Positions 37,726 through 47,421 of a DNA stretch of 64,000 nt are shown here, piece after piece. Origin of the DNA: Enterobacterales bacterium (GTDB taxonomy: Bacteria > Pseudomonadota > Gammaproteobacteria > Enterobacterales > Enterobacteriaceae). The stretch's first letter is position 1. Each line of letters starts with the position of its first letter. The stretch spans positions 1 through 64,000 of the forward strand of contig JAATFX010000073.1 in NCBI GenBank assembly GCA_015654925.1, written 5' to 3'. Below the pieces are notes generated by a model, which was not told the origin of the DNA, made no database searches, and was given only the letters and a program-made list of their open reading frames with translations. The translations under genes and the position numbers were made by a program.

Positions 37726-37758
37726 TTATGGTCGTCCCGCCGTCATTCGTTCCGTGAT

Positions 37759-39201
37759 TCAAGACTGGTATTGCAGATAAACCACATGGGTTTGCAGATA
37801 CTCTTCCAACCCGTGGCGGCCGTCGGCGCCGCCAATACCCGACTTGCGCCAGCCGGCGTGGAAACCCTGCATCGCCTCGAAATTTTCCCGGTTGATATAG
37901 GTTTCGCCGAATTTCAATTTTTTAATCGCCGTCATGGCGGTATTCAAATTGCTGGTATACAGCGAGGACGTCAGGCCATATTCACAATCGTTGGCCATGG
38001 CGACGGCTTCATCCAGGGTGCTGAAGGCGGTGACCGGCAGCACCGGGCCAAAGGTTTCTTCGTGCATAATATCCATGTCGTGGCGCACGTCCACCAGCAG
38101 CGTCGGCTGGAAAAAATAGCCTTTGTCCCCGGCGCGCTGGCCGCCCACGACGATTTTCGCGCCTTGCGCCACTGCCTTTTCCACTTTTTCCCGTACGCTT
38201 TGCAGCGACGCCGCATCGATCAGCGGGCCCATATCCAGCGCGGCTTCTTTGGCCGGATCGCCGAAGGTGACCGCGTTGAACGCAGTGGTCAGGCGCGCGA
38301 TAAATTGATCTTTAATCCCTTCCTGCACATATACCCGCTCGGCGCAGTTGCAGACCTGGCCGGTATTGATGATGCGGGACGCGACGATGGCTTTTACCGC
38401 CAGCTCCAGGTCGGCATCGTCCATCACGATGGCCGGCGCCTTGCCCCCCAGCTCCAGGGATACCTTGGTAATGTTTTTCGCCGCCGCCGCCATGGTTTGT
38501 TCCCCCGCCGCGACGCTGCCGGTCAGGCTGACCATACCCACCTTGGGGTTGGCCGCCAATTCCTGGCCAACCACCGACCCGCGCCCGGTAACCAGGTTGA
38601 ATACCCCGCGCGGCAGGCCGACCTGATGGACGATTTCGGCGAAGGCGATGGCATTATTGGGCGTGAGCTGGCTGGGTTTCACCACGATGGTATTACCGGT
38701 AATCAGGGCGGGAGCCGCCTTGCGCGCCACCAGGAAAAACGGAAAATTCCAGGGCAGAATGCCGGTGGTGACCCCAATGGCTTTTTTAAACACAAAAATG
38801 TTCTCGTTGCGCCGGTCGCTCGGCACGATTTCGCCCTCGTAGCGGCGCGCCCATTCGGCCATATAATCGAGGTAATCGGCGGTGAACAGCACTTCGGTAT
38901 TGGCCAGTCCCTGGGTTTTGCCCCCTTCGGCCACGATGATATCGGTTAGCTCCTGCGCACGCTCGCGGATACCGGCGGCGATTTTATGCAGCCACGCGCC
39001 CCGTTCCTGCGCGGGGAGATCCTCCCACGCGTCCTGGGCCCGCGCGGCCGCATCGATGGCGTGCCGCACATCCTCCACGCCGGCATCGGGTATTTGGGAA
39101 ATAATGTCCTCCGTGGCGGGGTTCAGCACATCAATCCATTTATCGCCCCGGTTGGCAATAAACTCGCCATCGATATACATTTGTTGCTTTTTAATTGTCA
39201 T
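37759..39201 (-). CDS. aldA: Lactaldehyde/glycolaldehyde dehydrogenase AldA
   Basis: NAD-dependent aldehyde dehydrogenase, 480 residues, closely similar to E. coli AldA over its whole length (WIDVxNPATE, GVTTGILPWNFPFFL, ending HGLEEYLQTHVVYLQ). Catalytic Cys is at 284 in GQVCNCAERV and Glu at 250 in LELGGK. It converts L-lactaldehyde from fucose or rhamnose to L-lactate, which LutABC downstream would oxidise to pyruvate. First gene of the operon. A CRP-like site lies about 350 bases upstream. Confidence 0.94.
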   Translation of the reverse strand: MTIKKQQMYIDGEFIANRGDKWIDVLNPATEDIISQIPDAGVEDVRHAIDAAARAQDAWEDLPAQERGAWLHKIAAGIRERAQELTDIIVAEGGKTQGLANTEVLFTADYLDYMAEWARRYEGEIVPSDRRNENIFVFKKAIGVTTGILPWNFPFFLVARKAAPALITGNTIVVKPSQLTPNNAIAFAEIVHQVGLPRGVFNLVTGRGSVVGQELAANPKVGMVSLTGSVAAGEQTMAAAAKNITKVSLELGGKAPAIVMDDADLELAVKAIVASRIINTGQVCNCAERVYVQEGIKDQFIARLTTAFNAVTFGDPAKEAALDMGPLIDAASLQSVREKVEKAVAQGAKIVVGGQRAGDKGYFFQPTLLVDVRHDMDIMHEETFGPVLPVTAFSTLDEAVAMANDCEYGLTSSLYTSNLNTAMTAIKKLKFGETYINRENFEAMQGFHAGWRKSGIGGADGRHGLEEYLQTHVVYLQYQS

Positions 39202-39869
39202 TGCTGCAACTCCATTAAGAAATTGTAGGGTAATTGTTGCGCATTCCTTAAAAGTTTTACTCTGCCACTATCAATAAATCAATGGGCGCAATAGGGTTGA
39301 TCATTAGCTGGAAATAGCCTGGCGCCGGGCGCTGAATCCGGACTGCGGGTTAATATGGCAACGGGGATGCAAATAAAAATATTATTATACAACGACTTGA
39401 AATGTGGAGGGGATGATGTTTTGCCAGGTTTACATTGGGTGGCGGACGTTATTTTACGGCAAACGGATAAGTTTTACCTACGATTGCGGATATCGCCTTA
39501 ACGCGAGTGCCAGTGGCGGGAATAATGTGGCAGGCAGACAAAGATTGGCGTGATTAATATCACATAAATCTCGCTTTCCGCGCCGGGCCTGGTATTTATA
39601 AAAATATTGAGTAGCTTCACATAAATAATATTTAGCTTTATAGTTACACGGCTTTTTATTGACAAGCTGACTCAGTATGCTACTTAACCTCCGCAGCGGT
39701 GCTTTGACAGAACCGGACCGGAAATAATGTCTAAAAAAATGAGTCAATTCAATAAATTTACCTGTAATTACACTACGACGTTTTACAGTGCCCCAGGCTA
39801 TGTCTAAGATGGCCGATTGATGCGATCGCCGATGTAGCCGATAACCACGTTATGAGCATGCCGCTATGA
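39202..39869. other. Intergenic region between aldA and a diguanylate cyclase gene
   Basis: About 670 bases, AT-rich, with no credible gene. It holds the aldA operon promoter and a CRP-like site. Confidence 0.6.
39549..39564. promoter_or_regulatory. CRP-like site
   Basis: CGTGA-TTAATA-TCACA, matching the CRP consensus TGTGA-N6-TCACA at nine of ten positions. In E. coli aldA is under catabolite control. The distance to the aldA start (about 350 bases) implies a long leader or a different target. Confidence 0.45.
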
Positions 39870-41447
39870 GTGATAAGTAAAGTGCCGCAAAAAAAACCTT
39901 TTCTACGCATGGATTTAAGGCGCCTGATCCTGATTCTTGCGGTGATGAGCGCCCTGATCACCCTGGCCAATGGTTTTTTTGCCACCTATCGGGTACAGCG
40001 GCAGTTGCTGATCGACAGTACGCTGGCGGCCAATCACCTGTATGCGGCCAAGCTGGCGTCCTCCACCGCTATTTTTTTTGATAGCACCCAGCGCCAGCTG
40101 GCCTACAGCGCATCGTTGCTGGCCAATAGTTTCGATAACGCCGATATTTTGCAAGCCGAGACCCGGCGCCTGTTATCACAGACCAATACCTTTAATTCCG
40201 TCGCCATCGTCGATACCCATGGCGTGGTGCTGGCCACGTCGCCGGAAACCATACATTTAACCGGCCATAAGCTGACCTCGCCGGGGGCAATGGATGCGCT
40301 GCGCGCCAAGCTGCCCCGCATCAGCGATCCCTATGTTTCCGCCGCGGGTAACCGCGTGATCTTTATTTCCTCGCCGATTAACGACGGCGACGGCAATTAT
40401 CTCGGTTATGTGGGCGGGGCGATTTATTTAAAGCAAAAAAGCATTCTTAACCAACTGCTTGAGCAAAATTACCGCGATAAAGGTCTCTTCACGTACGTGG
40501 TGGATCGCGAGGGGCAGATTTTATATCATCAGGACCCGGCGCAAATTGGCCAGATCCTAAACTCGGGGCCGGTAAGCGAGGCCATCCGGCGGCAGAATGA
40601 AGGCAGTATGCAGGAACTCAGCCGGGCGGGGGTGAATAGCCTGGTGGGATATGCCACCGTACCCAACGCCAAGTGGTCGATTATTACCGTGCGCACCACC
40701 GACAATACCCTGGTCTCCCTGAAAAGCCAGATGCTTGACGTTCTGAACCGCACCACGCCGCTTACCCTGTTGACGCTGATGGCGGTCTGGCTGTTTGCCC
40801 GGCTGATTTCCCAACCCCTGCGACAACTTGCCCGCAGCGCCAACGTTATGGACCGGGTGGGGATATCCGATGATATCGAGCGCATCCCCTCATGGTATTT
40901 TGAAGTGGCGCAGCTAAAACGGGCCATGCTGTTGGGCATCAGCCTGCTGCAAAATAAAATCGGCAAGCTCAAGACCGAGGTGCAAACCGATCCGCTGACC
41001 GGCCTGTTCAACCGGCGCGGTTTATCTTTTGCGCTGGAGTATTTCCGGGCCAGTAAGCAGCCCCTGGCGGTTATCGCCCTGGATATCGATCATTTCAAAC
41101 GCGTTAACGATACCCATGGCCACGACGTGGGCGACGCGGTGATCAAATTGCTGGCGCAGCTGCTGCGCGCCAGCTCGCGGTCCAGCGATACGTTATGCCG
41201 CAACGGCGGCGAAGAGTTCCTGATATTGTTGCCCGAAGCCGATCGCTCGACGGCGGTGGATATTGCCGAGCGCCTGCGTACCAGCGTGGAGACGGCGAAT
41301 TTTCCCGAGATCGGCCATATTACCGTCTCCCTGGGCGTGGCGTTCTGGACGCCGGAGATGGGGGACATCGCCCTGGCGCTCAAACAGGCCGACGACGCCC
41401 TTTACCAGGCGAAAAAACAGGGCCGCAACCAGTTGGTCGTGGCCTGA
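39870..41447 (+). CDS. Membrane diguanylate cyclase with periplasmic sensor domain
   Basis: Makes c-di-GMP. From the GTG at 39870 it has 525 residues: helix (about 18-38), periplasmic dCache-type sensor (about 45-290), second helix (about 298-316), HAMP-like linker and a GGDEF domain with GGEEF at 446-450. RSSD five residues before it is an intact I-site, so product inhibition is expected. ATG 39909 is an equally possible start; neither has a clear RBS. The ligand is unknown. Confidence 0.85.
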   Translation: MISKVPQKKPFLRMDLRRLILILAVMSALITLANGFFATYRVQRQLLIDSTLAANHLYAAKLASSTAIFFDSTQRQLAYSASLLANSFDNADILQAETRRLLSQTNTFNSVAIVDTHGVVLATSPETIHLTGHKLTSPGAMDALRAKLPRISDPYVSAAGNRVIFISSPINDGDGNYLGYVGGAIYLKQKSILNQLLEQNYRDKGLFTYVVDREGQILYHQDPAQIGQILNSGPVSEAIRRQNEGSMQELSRAGVNSLVGYATVPNAKWSIITVRTTDNTLVSLKSQMLDVLNRTTPLTLLTLMAVWLFARLISQPLRQLARSANVMDRVGISDDIERIPSWYFEVAQLKRAMLLGISLLQNKIGKLKTEVQTDPLTGLFNRRGLSFALEYFRASKQPLAVIALDIDHFKRVNDTHGHDVGDAVIKLLAQLLRASSRSSDTLCRNGGEEFLILLPEADRSTAVDIAERLRTSVETANFPEIGHITVSLGVAFWTPEMGDIALALKQADDALYQAKKQGRNQLVVA

Positions 41448-41520
41448 TAGTTACCGGCATGGTATCGGCATAGTACCGGCGGCGCCGGGCCTGGCCCCGC
41501 AACCGCCCGCCGGCAAGCGT

Positions 41521-41805
41521 CTAGAGCGATTTAAGCGCCGCGAGCGCGTCGCTGGTTCTGGACGGGATAAACTCGGTTACGGTGTAATTGGCTACCGCGT
41601 TAAAGGGGTCTTGCGCCAGGATTTTATCAAGTTCGGCCCGCGCCAGGGTGCGGGTAAAAATAATCCCGCCGATCCTGGGCACTTTCCTGCCGGAGGCCAG
41701 AAAATCACCCGTGGCGTAATACCGTTGCAACCAGGCAATATGCTCTTCTTGCAACTCCTCGACTTTCTCTATCGGTTCTTCATAAGTCAAATCAACGATG
41801 AACAT
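41521..41805 (-). CDS. YciI-like protein
   Basis: Small alpha/beta protein of 94 residues with the YCII pattern (MFIVDLTYEEPIEKVEELQEEHIAWLQRYYATGDFLASGRK; active-site-like His and Asp). The ATG at 41805 follows AGGAG by six bases; the TTG two codons earlier is not needed. It lies convergent to the first diguanylate cyclase gene. The precise role of YciI proteins is unsettled. Confidence 0.87.
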   Translation of the reverse strand: MFIVDLTYEEPIEKVEELQEEHIAWLQRYYATGDFLASGRKVPRIGGIIFTRTLARAELDKILAQDPFNAVANYTVTEFIPSRTSDALAALKSL

Positions 41806-42017
41806 CCGCAACTCCTGTAAGTTTATTGGTTCAGTAAGGATAAACCTTCTTGACCCGCTGTGAAGGGCGGCGGCGGTATTAATTCATTCGTGGCGCCTAT
41901 CCCTCTGTCTTTTCTGCGTTTCCCGCCGAACTTTGGTAAGATGGGACCGGCGGCATCCGTTATGCGCAGAACCTTACCCCTTTTATCGCCAGCATGTTGG
42001 CGCTCCAGGTGAAATTA

Positions 42018-43481
42018 ATGAATAGCCTTCATTGGTTGACTAAAACACGGGCCATCTTTTTATTTACCCTGATGCTGCTGACCGCCTTTCTGATCATTAG
42101 CTGGAGCAGCTACGAGGTCGCCCGCCAATCGCTCAATGACGAAATCGAAGAAAACACGCTGCCTCTTACCAGCGATAACGTTTATTCTGAGATTCAGCAG
42201 GATCTGCTAAAACCCATCTTTATCTCGGCGCTGATGGCCCATGACACATTTGTCCGTGATTGGGTGCTGGTGGATCGCGAGCAAGATCCGGCGGCGATGA
42301 TTCGCTACCTGAGCGAAATCGATCGGCGGTTCGATACCATTTTTTCGTTTTTCATCTCCGATACAACCCGGCGCTACTACGATCCCAAACGCATTCTGGA
42401 GACCATTTCCGAGCAGGAAGCCAAAGATCGCTGGTACTTTCAAATAAAAGCGATGCCGGACGACAAACTCTATGTGATCGATGCCCGCACCGATCCCGAG
42501 GATCATACGCACCTGGATATTTTCGTTAATCATAAAGTAAGGGATTATCAAGGGAATTTCATCGGCATTACCGGCATCGGCATTTCCATCGAAAAAGTGA
42601 AAAATCTGATAGAAAAATATGAGCGCCGCTATAACCGCACCATTTATTTTATCGATAAGACCGGGGCGGTGGTGCTGCACGGCAACGCCTTCAAACGTCC
42701 GCTGAATATCCGGCAACAGCCGGGACTCGGCCCGTTGACCACGTCGATTCTCACGGTGCCCGGCGGCGGCTACCAATATCAATACCAAGGGAAACGGGTA
42801 TTGCTGAATACGCGGCTGATCCCGGAGCTTGATTGGTATTTGATGGTGGAGCAAAGCAGCCATCCCATGGAACGGGTGCTGTATATCACGTTATTAAAAA
42901 ACTTAGGGATTGGCATCGGCGTCAGCGCATTATTTTTACTGTTTTTATGGCTGACCATCGGCGGTTACCAGCGCCGGCTGGAGTATATGGCCACCACCGA
43001 CAAATTGACCGGAATCATGAACCGCCAGGCATTTGAGTACGGCTTCCAGCGGCTGCGGGCGTCCTCGCCCCACGATGGCGGGCCGTTATCCCTGGCCATC
43101 GTGGATATCGATCGTTTCAAACAAATCAACGATCGCTACGGCCATGGGGTCGGCGATCGGGTTATCCAGCATATCGCCCAGCTAATCGGCGGCAGTCTGC
43201 GGCGTTCGGATCGGGTATGCCGCTGGGGCGGCGATGAGTTTTTAATCCTGCTCACGGGATGCGACGGGGACGAAGCCCTACGGCGTTTGGACGCGTTGTC
43301 CCAGCTTATCGGGCAGGCGGAAATTACCGTAGGCAATGCGGTGATGCAGGTTACGGTGAGCTGCGGCGTGGCGCAGCACCGTGCCAAAGAACCTTTGGAC
43401 GCGTTGATTGACCGCGCCGATCTGGCCCTCTACCAGGCCAAGCAGCAGGGCCGCAACCAGGCCAGGAAGCGCGATGATTAA
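42018..43481 (+). CDS. Membrane diguanylate cyclase with Cache-type sensor
   Basis: Second c-di-GMP synthase, 487 residues. Helix one is at about 12-32, a periplasmic Cache domain follows (about 35-285, with a YYDPKRILETISEQEAKDRWYFQI segment), then helix two (about 292-312) and a GGDEF domain with GGDEF at 404-408. RRSD five residues before it is an intact I-site. The ATG at 42018 has AGGTG seven bases upstream; ATG 41994 is in frame. Unlike the other cyclase it lacks an obvious HAMP region. Confidence 0.87.
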   Translation: MNSLHWLTKTRAIFLFTLMLLTAFLIISWSSYEVARQSLNDEIEENTLPLTSDNVYSEIQQDLLKPIFISALMAHDTFVRDWVLVDREQDPAAMIRYLSEIDRRFDTIFSFFISDTTRRYYDPKRILETISEQEAKDRWYFQIKAMPDDKLYVIDARTDPEDHTHLDIFVNHKVRDYQGNFIGITGIGISIEKVKNLIEKYERRYNRTIYFIDKTGAVVLHGNAFKRPLNIRQQPGLGPLTTSILTVPGGGYQYQYQGKRVLLNTRLIPELDWYLMVEQSSHPMERVLYITLLKNLGIGIGVSALFLLFLWLTIGGYQRRLEYMATTDKLTGIMNRQAFEYGFQRLRASSPHDGGPLSLAIVDIDRFKQINDRYGHGVGDRVIQHIAQLIGGSLRRSDRVCRWGGDEFLILLTGCDGDEALRRLDALSQLIGQAEITVGNAVMQVTVSCGVAQHRAKEPLDALIDRADLALYQAKQQGRNQARKRDD

Positions 43482-43545
43482 CCGGTTGCCCGCCGTCACC
43501 GCGATGCCGGCGTTCGCCGTGATAAGCAAGCCACCGATGCGGGGG

Positions 43546-46500
43546 TTAATGCCCCGTATGCAGTTTTAGCTGGCGGGTTTTGACCGCCTGCGCGGCGTTT
43601 TTCCCCGCGATAAACGCATGATCCGAATTATAATATTCCCATTCGCTGTAGCGGCCCGATAGCGCGATATCATGCTGCGCCAGCCAATCGCGGATTAGCG
43701 CCACGTTTTGCGCCCGCCCGTGATCGTAAACCACATAAGCGTAAGGCATATCAATCTGGTTCGCCGCCAGCACGTGATCCTGCGCCGTAAATAGCCCGAC
43801 GCGTCGGCAATCGGCAATGCAGCGATCGATAAGCGACTGGCCGTCCAGCGGCAGCGGTTTGTAAGGCGAATAGGTGATTTCGCAGGTGAGGCCGAATCCC
43901 CCCGGCGGGTTGCAGCCGGGGCTGGCATTGCCCTGCACATAGATACGATGGAACAGGGTGTCGCCGGGATAATAAATCCAGTGCTTATCGGTCAGGCCGG
44001 GCCGGTCAATCCCCAGGTTCACGCAGCGTACGGAAATATGCCGCAATTGGCGCGCGGCGGTTTGCACCGCCGCCGGCGCGTCGCCGCCGATGATCTTGAT
44101 CAGTTCCGGCAGGGGCATGGTACTGATGAGATGTTCATAGCGATACCTCCGGCCGTCGCCCAGCACGGCGGTATGTTCAGCGAGCAGCAGTTTCACCACG
44201 CTGGCGCCGGTTTCCACCCGCCCGGTCAAATGGGGTAAAAACCCCGTCATCAACGACTGGAACCCGCCTTCCAGGGGATAACCAAAACGGGCGTTGGGCC
44301 CCATGGGTTTGGCGACCGGCTCCAGGGCGCCTTCGATAATCTGCTCCAGATCGGGCAGCGGCACCCGCCCGCCGAGCCAGGAGGTTTCCATCTCGGCCAA
44401 GGGGATGGTCCACAGTTTTTGGTTATAGGGCAGCGCAAAATGCCGGGCGATGCCTTCCCCCCAGATCTGGTAGATAAATTGCTCGAAATTGTCCAATGGC
44501 GCCTTGGCCGCGGTGGAGCAAATATCCCCCGGCCCGCTGCCGTCCGCGCAGCAATCTTCGATGATTGTCACGCCGGGGACGGCGCCGTTTTTGGCTCCGT
44601 CCGCCGGCGGAACCCTCTCGCCCACCACCTGTAGCGGGGCCGCCCGGCCGGCGTCCGCCGCCTTGGTGTTATCGCGGCCATACAGGGCGGCCACGGCCCC
44701 GATGATGCACTCTTTGATCACCGTCGGCGGCAGGCCGTACAGGGCGCCCTGGAACGGGTAGCGGGTATACACGTTATGGCTGAATACCCATGCTTCACGG
44801 TTTTGCCAATGGATATTATCGCCGAGCAGCATGTCATAGAGCTGTAGCACATAGGGGTCATTGGAAAACATGATGTGGCCGGCGTAGTCAAAGGTAAAAC
44901 CCCGGTCCTGCACCGAACGGCACCAGCCGCCTACGCTGTCATGCTGCTCCAGCAGCACCGAACCCGCGCCGTAATGGTAAGCCGCGCTCAGGCCGGTGGG
45001 GCCGGCGCCGATAATCAGGCATGCCGCCGGCGGCGTTTCGCCGGGTTTGCGCCGGTTCAGGGCGGCGACCGGGGGCAGCGGGCCCGGCCGCTCGCCGGAT
45101 AACGCCTGCGTGCCGCGGGCTTCGCCCGGCGCTGATTGTGCGGTCCGCGCCGCCAGGGCGCTTTCAATTAATTCCCGCATCTGCGCCGCCGTGATATCCC
45201 AGGACGTGGCCGCCACGATGGCGCGCATACGCCCGGCTATCGGACCGAATTCGGCGGGCGTCATCGCCAGCGCGCGCTCGCAGGCGGCGATAAAACCATC
45301 AATGCCATGGCCGATCGCCACCTCGTGGCCATAGGGCTGCGCCACATCGGTGATGGCGGTGCTCACGATGGGCAGTTCCGCCGCCATATATTCCAATACC
45401 TTGGTGGGACTGATAAACCGGGTCGATTCGTTCAGGGCGAACGGCAGCAGGCAAAGATCCCAACCGGCCAGAAATTGCGGCAACGCCTGGTAGGGCTGCT
45501 GACCGAGGACATGGATATTCGGCCGTACCGGCAAACTGGCGATATCGATTTTCACCACCGGGCCGACCAGCACCAGCTGCCACTCGGGGTGGCTATCGGC
45601 CAGGGCGGCGAGCAGCCCGAGATCGAGCCGTTCGTCGATCACCCCGTAAAACCCCAGGCGCGGATGGGGAATGTCATTTTGCAGCGGATGGCCGTTACTC
45701 CGGTCCAGCGCCTGCGCAAAATGGACGGCGTCGACGCTGCTGGAAAAACAATGGCCGTTATCATGGCGGCCGGACTTGGCCCGATGCAGGCTGGGACCGC
45801 CGGTAAACAGCAGGTCGGCGCAGGCCAGCAGCGCCGACTCCCGCTGCAGGAGCTGTTTTGGCGCCTGTTTAAACGCCGCCAGCTCATCCATGCAGTCATA
45901 AACCACCAGGGCCGGATTCAGGGATGCCAGCAGCGGCAGCGCCATCGGCGTGTAAAACCAGACGATCGGCGCCGCATCGCTATCCGTCAGTCCGGCCAGC
46001 AGCGGCTGCAATAAAGCAATTTGATCATCATGAAAACCCGCGGCCCGCACGGGCGTATGGGGCCGGTAGACGGTGATATTGGCGGCCGGATCGCTGCGTT
46101 CCAGCCGCGCCGGGCCGGCAACATAAACCGGTTCTTCAATGAATTGAATACGGTAAAACTGCGCCAGCCGCGTAAGCAATTGTTGAGGCCGTTGATAGAC
46201 GAAATCCCAGCGCAAATGGCAAAAAACGATAATGGTTTTCATGGTGCTTTCCTGGCCCAGGGGGCGGTTAATGGGGCAATAGTGGTCTTGAAAATCGTGC
46301 AGGACTTGCTGCGCATGGCGTAATGCGGCCGCATACGTAGGGGCCAGCCGGCGGGCGAGGGGGTCGGGACCCTGGCGATCGAGATCCCACAGGCCGCTGT
46401 GATGCCAGGCGGCGCCATTCTCCCAGTCGGGGCGATCGATAATGGGGTAAAGACAGATCCCCAGCAGGCGCACGCCCGCCAGCGTGGCCCGCGCCATTTC

Positions 46501-47421
46501 GCGGGTGATATCGTTGATCCAGGCTCCCCGGCCGCTGCCGATATGGCTGGTTTCCGCCAATAGCACGGGGCGCTGGTAACGGTGCTGTAATTCGATCAGC
46601 ATCTGATGCAGGGGTTTACGGCGGCCATCGGCCAAATGCCACCATAAACGCCGTCCCGAACCGACCTCCCATTGATTGTCGTGGTAGTAATTCGCGCCGA
46701 TGATATCCAGATAGCGCGGCGCCCCGCCGAGTTCCGGATGCAGTTTGCCGCACAGCATGTCCCACGCCTCGAATTGAGCCGCATGCCACTGCGCGGCGGA
46801 TGCCGCTCCTTGCGGATCGTCATCGGCGGCTACCACGTGGATCAAGGGGTCGCATTGTAAAATTCTGGCGCGCGGATCGGCGGCCCAGATGGCATCGCAG
46901 CCGGCCAGGGTCGCCCGTACGAGCTGGCGTTTGCACAATGCCGCCGCGTGCGCGTACGGCATGCGCAGGCCCCGGAAAAACCCCACCGATACCCCCCAAC
47001 TGGTAAACGAGATCTCGTTAATCGGCGAATAGATGGGCGCTGGGCCGCCGAAAGGAGCCAGATAGGCTGCCAGCGCCCCGCACAGGCGCGCGAAGCGCGG
47101 CACGAATTCCGGCGAATCCAGGGTGATATCTTCCGGCCAGCCATAGTGGCAAAAGGTCCAACAAATCTGGATTCCCCGTTCCCGGGCCGCATTCAGCCGG
47201 GTTTCCAGCGATGAAAAATCAAAGCGTCCCTGCCGTTCCACCAGGCGCCAACCCACGGTTTCGCGCACCGTACGCATTGAGAAAGGGATCAGTGCGGCGT
47301 AATCATTCCCGGCTTGCCGGATATGATCCGTGGCGGCATTCATCGATAGCCTTTCACCCAGGCGATTAATGTGATCGGCACCTTCATAACCCGCTTGCCA
47401 AAAAGTGGAAAACAGCGCCAT
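43546..47421 (-). CDS. Three-part fusion: GH-A glycosidase-like, glycosyltransferase, UDP-galactopyranose-mutase-like flavoprotein
   Basis: One open frame of 1291 residues. Residues 1-390 resemble clan GH-A (family 1-like) glycosidases with acid/base NE at 135-136 and a nucleophile-like E290 in LLAETSH. Residues 394-755 are a GT4-type glycosyltransferase (DFVYQRPQQLL; SPTKVLEYMA). After a linker, 799-1291 form an FAD protein (IIGAGPTGLSAAYH at 803-816) of the UDP-galactopyranose mutase/amine-oxidase type, with a low-complexity insertion at about 915-975. AGGAGG precedes the start. M394 (46242) has its own AGGA eight bases upstream, so a shorter product may also be made. Probably part of surface polysaccharide synthesis; these parts are usually separate genes. 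Confidence 0.78.
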   Translation of the reverse strand: MALFSTFWQAGYEGADHINRLGERLSMNAATDHIRQAGNDYAALIPFSMRTVRETVGWRLVERQGRFDFSSLETRLNAARERGIQICWTFCHYGWPEDITLDSPEFVPRFARLCGALAAYLAPFGGPAPIYSPINEISFTSWGVSVGFFRGLRMPYAHAAALCKRQLVRATLAGCDAIWAADPRARILQCDPLIHVVAADDDPQGAASAAQWHAAQFEAWDMLCGKLHPELGGAPRYLDIIGANYYHDNQWEVGSGRRLWWHLADGRRKPLHQMLIELQHRYQRPVLLAETSHIGSGRGAWINDITREMARATLAGVRLLGICLYPIIDRPDWENGAAWHHSGLWDLDRQGPDPLARRLAPTYAAALRHAQQVLHDFQDHYCPINRPLGQESTMKTIIVFCHLRWDFVYQRPQQLLTRLAQFYRIQFIEEPVYVAGPARLERSDPAANITVYRPHTPVRAAGFHDDQIALLQPLLAGLTDSDAAPIVWFYTPMALPLLASLNPALVVYDCMDELAAFKQAPKQLLQRESALLACADLLFTGGPSLHRAKSGRHDNGHCFSSSVDAVHFAQALDRSNGHPLQNDIPHPRLGFYGVIDERLDLGLLAALADSHPEWQLVLVGPVVKIDIASLPVRPNIHVLGQQPYQALPQFLAGWDLCLLPFALNESTRFISPTKVLEYMAAELPIVSTAITDVAQPYGHEVAIGHGIDGFIAACERALAMTPAEFGPIAGRMRAIVAATSWDITAAQMRELIESALAARTAQSAPGEARGTQALSGERPGPLPPVAALNRRKPGETPPAACLIIGAGPTGLSAAYHYGAGSVLLEQHDSVGGWCRSVQDRGFTFDYAGHIMFSNDPYVLQLYDMLLGDNIHWQNREAWVFSHNVYTRYPFQGALYGLPPTVIKECIIGAVAALYGRDNTKAADAGRAAPLQVVGERVPPADGAKNGAVPGVTIIEDCCADGSGPGDICSTAAKAPLDNFEQFIYQIWGEGIARHFALPYNQKLWTIPLAEMETSWLGGRVPLPDLEQIIEGALEPVAKPMGPNARFGYPLEGGFQSLMTGFLPHLTGRVETGASVVKLLLAEHTAVLGDGRRYRYEHLISTMPLPELIKIIGGDAPAAVQTAARQLRHISVRCVNLGIDRPGLTDKHWIYYPGDTLFHRIYVQGNASPGCNPPGGFGLTCEITYSPYKPLPLDGQSLIDRCIADCRRVGLFTAQDHVLAANQIDMPYAYVVYDHGRAQNVALIRDWLAQHDIALSGRYSEWEYYNSDHAFIAGKNAAQAVKTRQLKLHTGH

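Noticed and set aside
39478..39747. 89-residue minus-strand frame in the aldA upstream region
   Set aside because: No RBS or recognisable motif, and it spans the CRP-like site.
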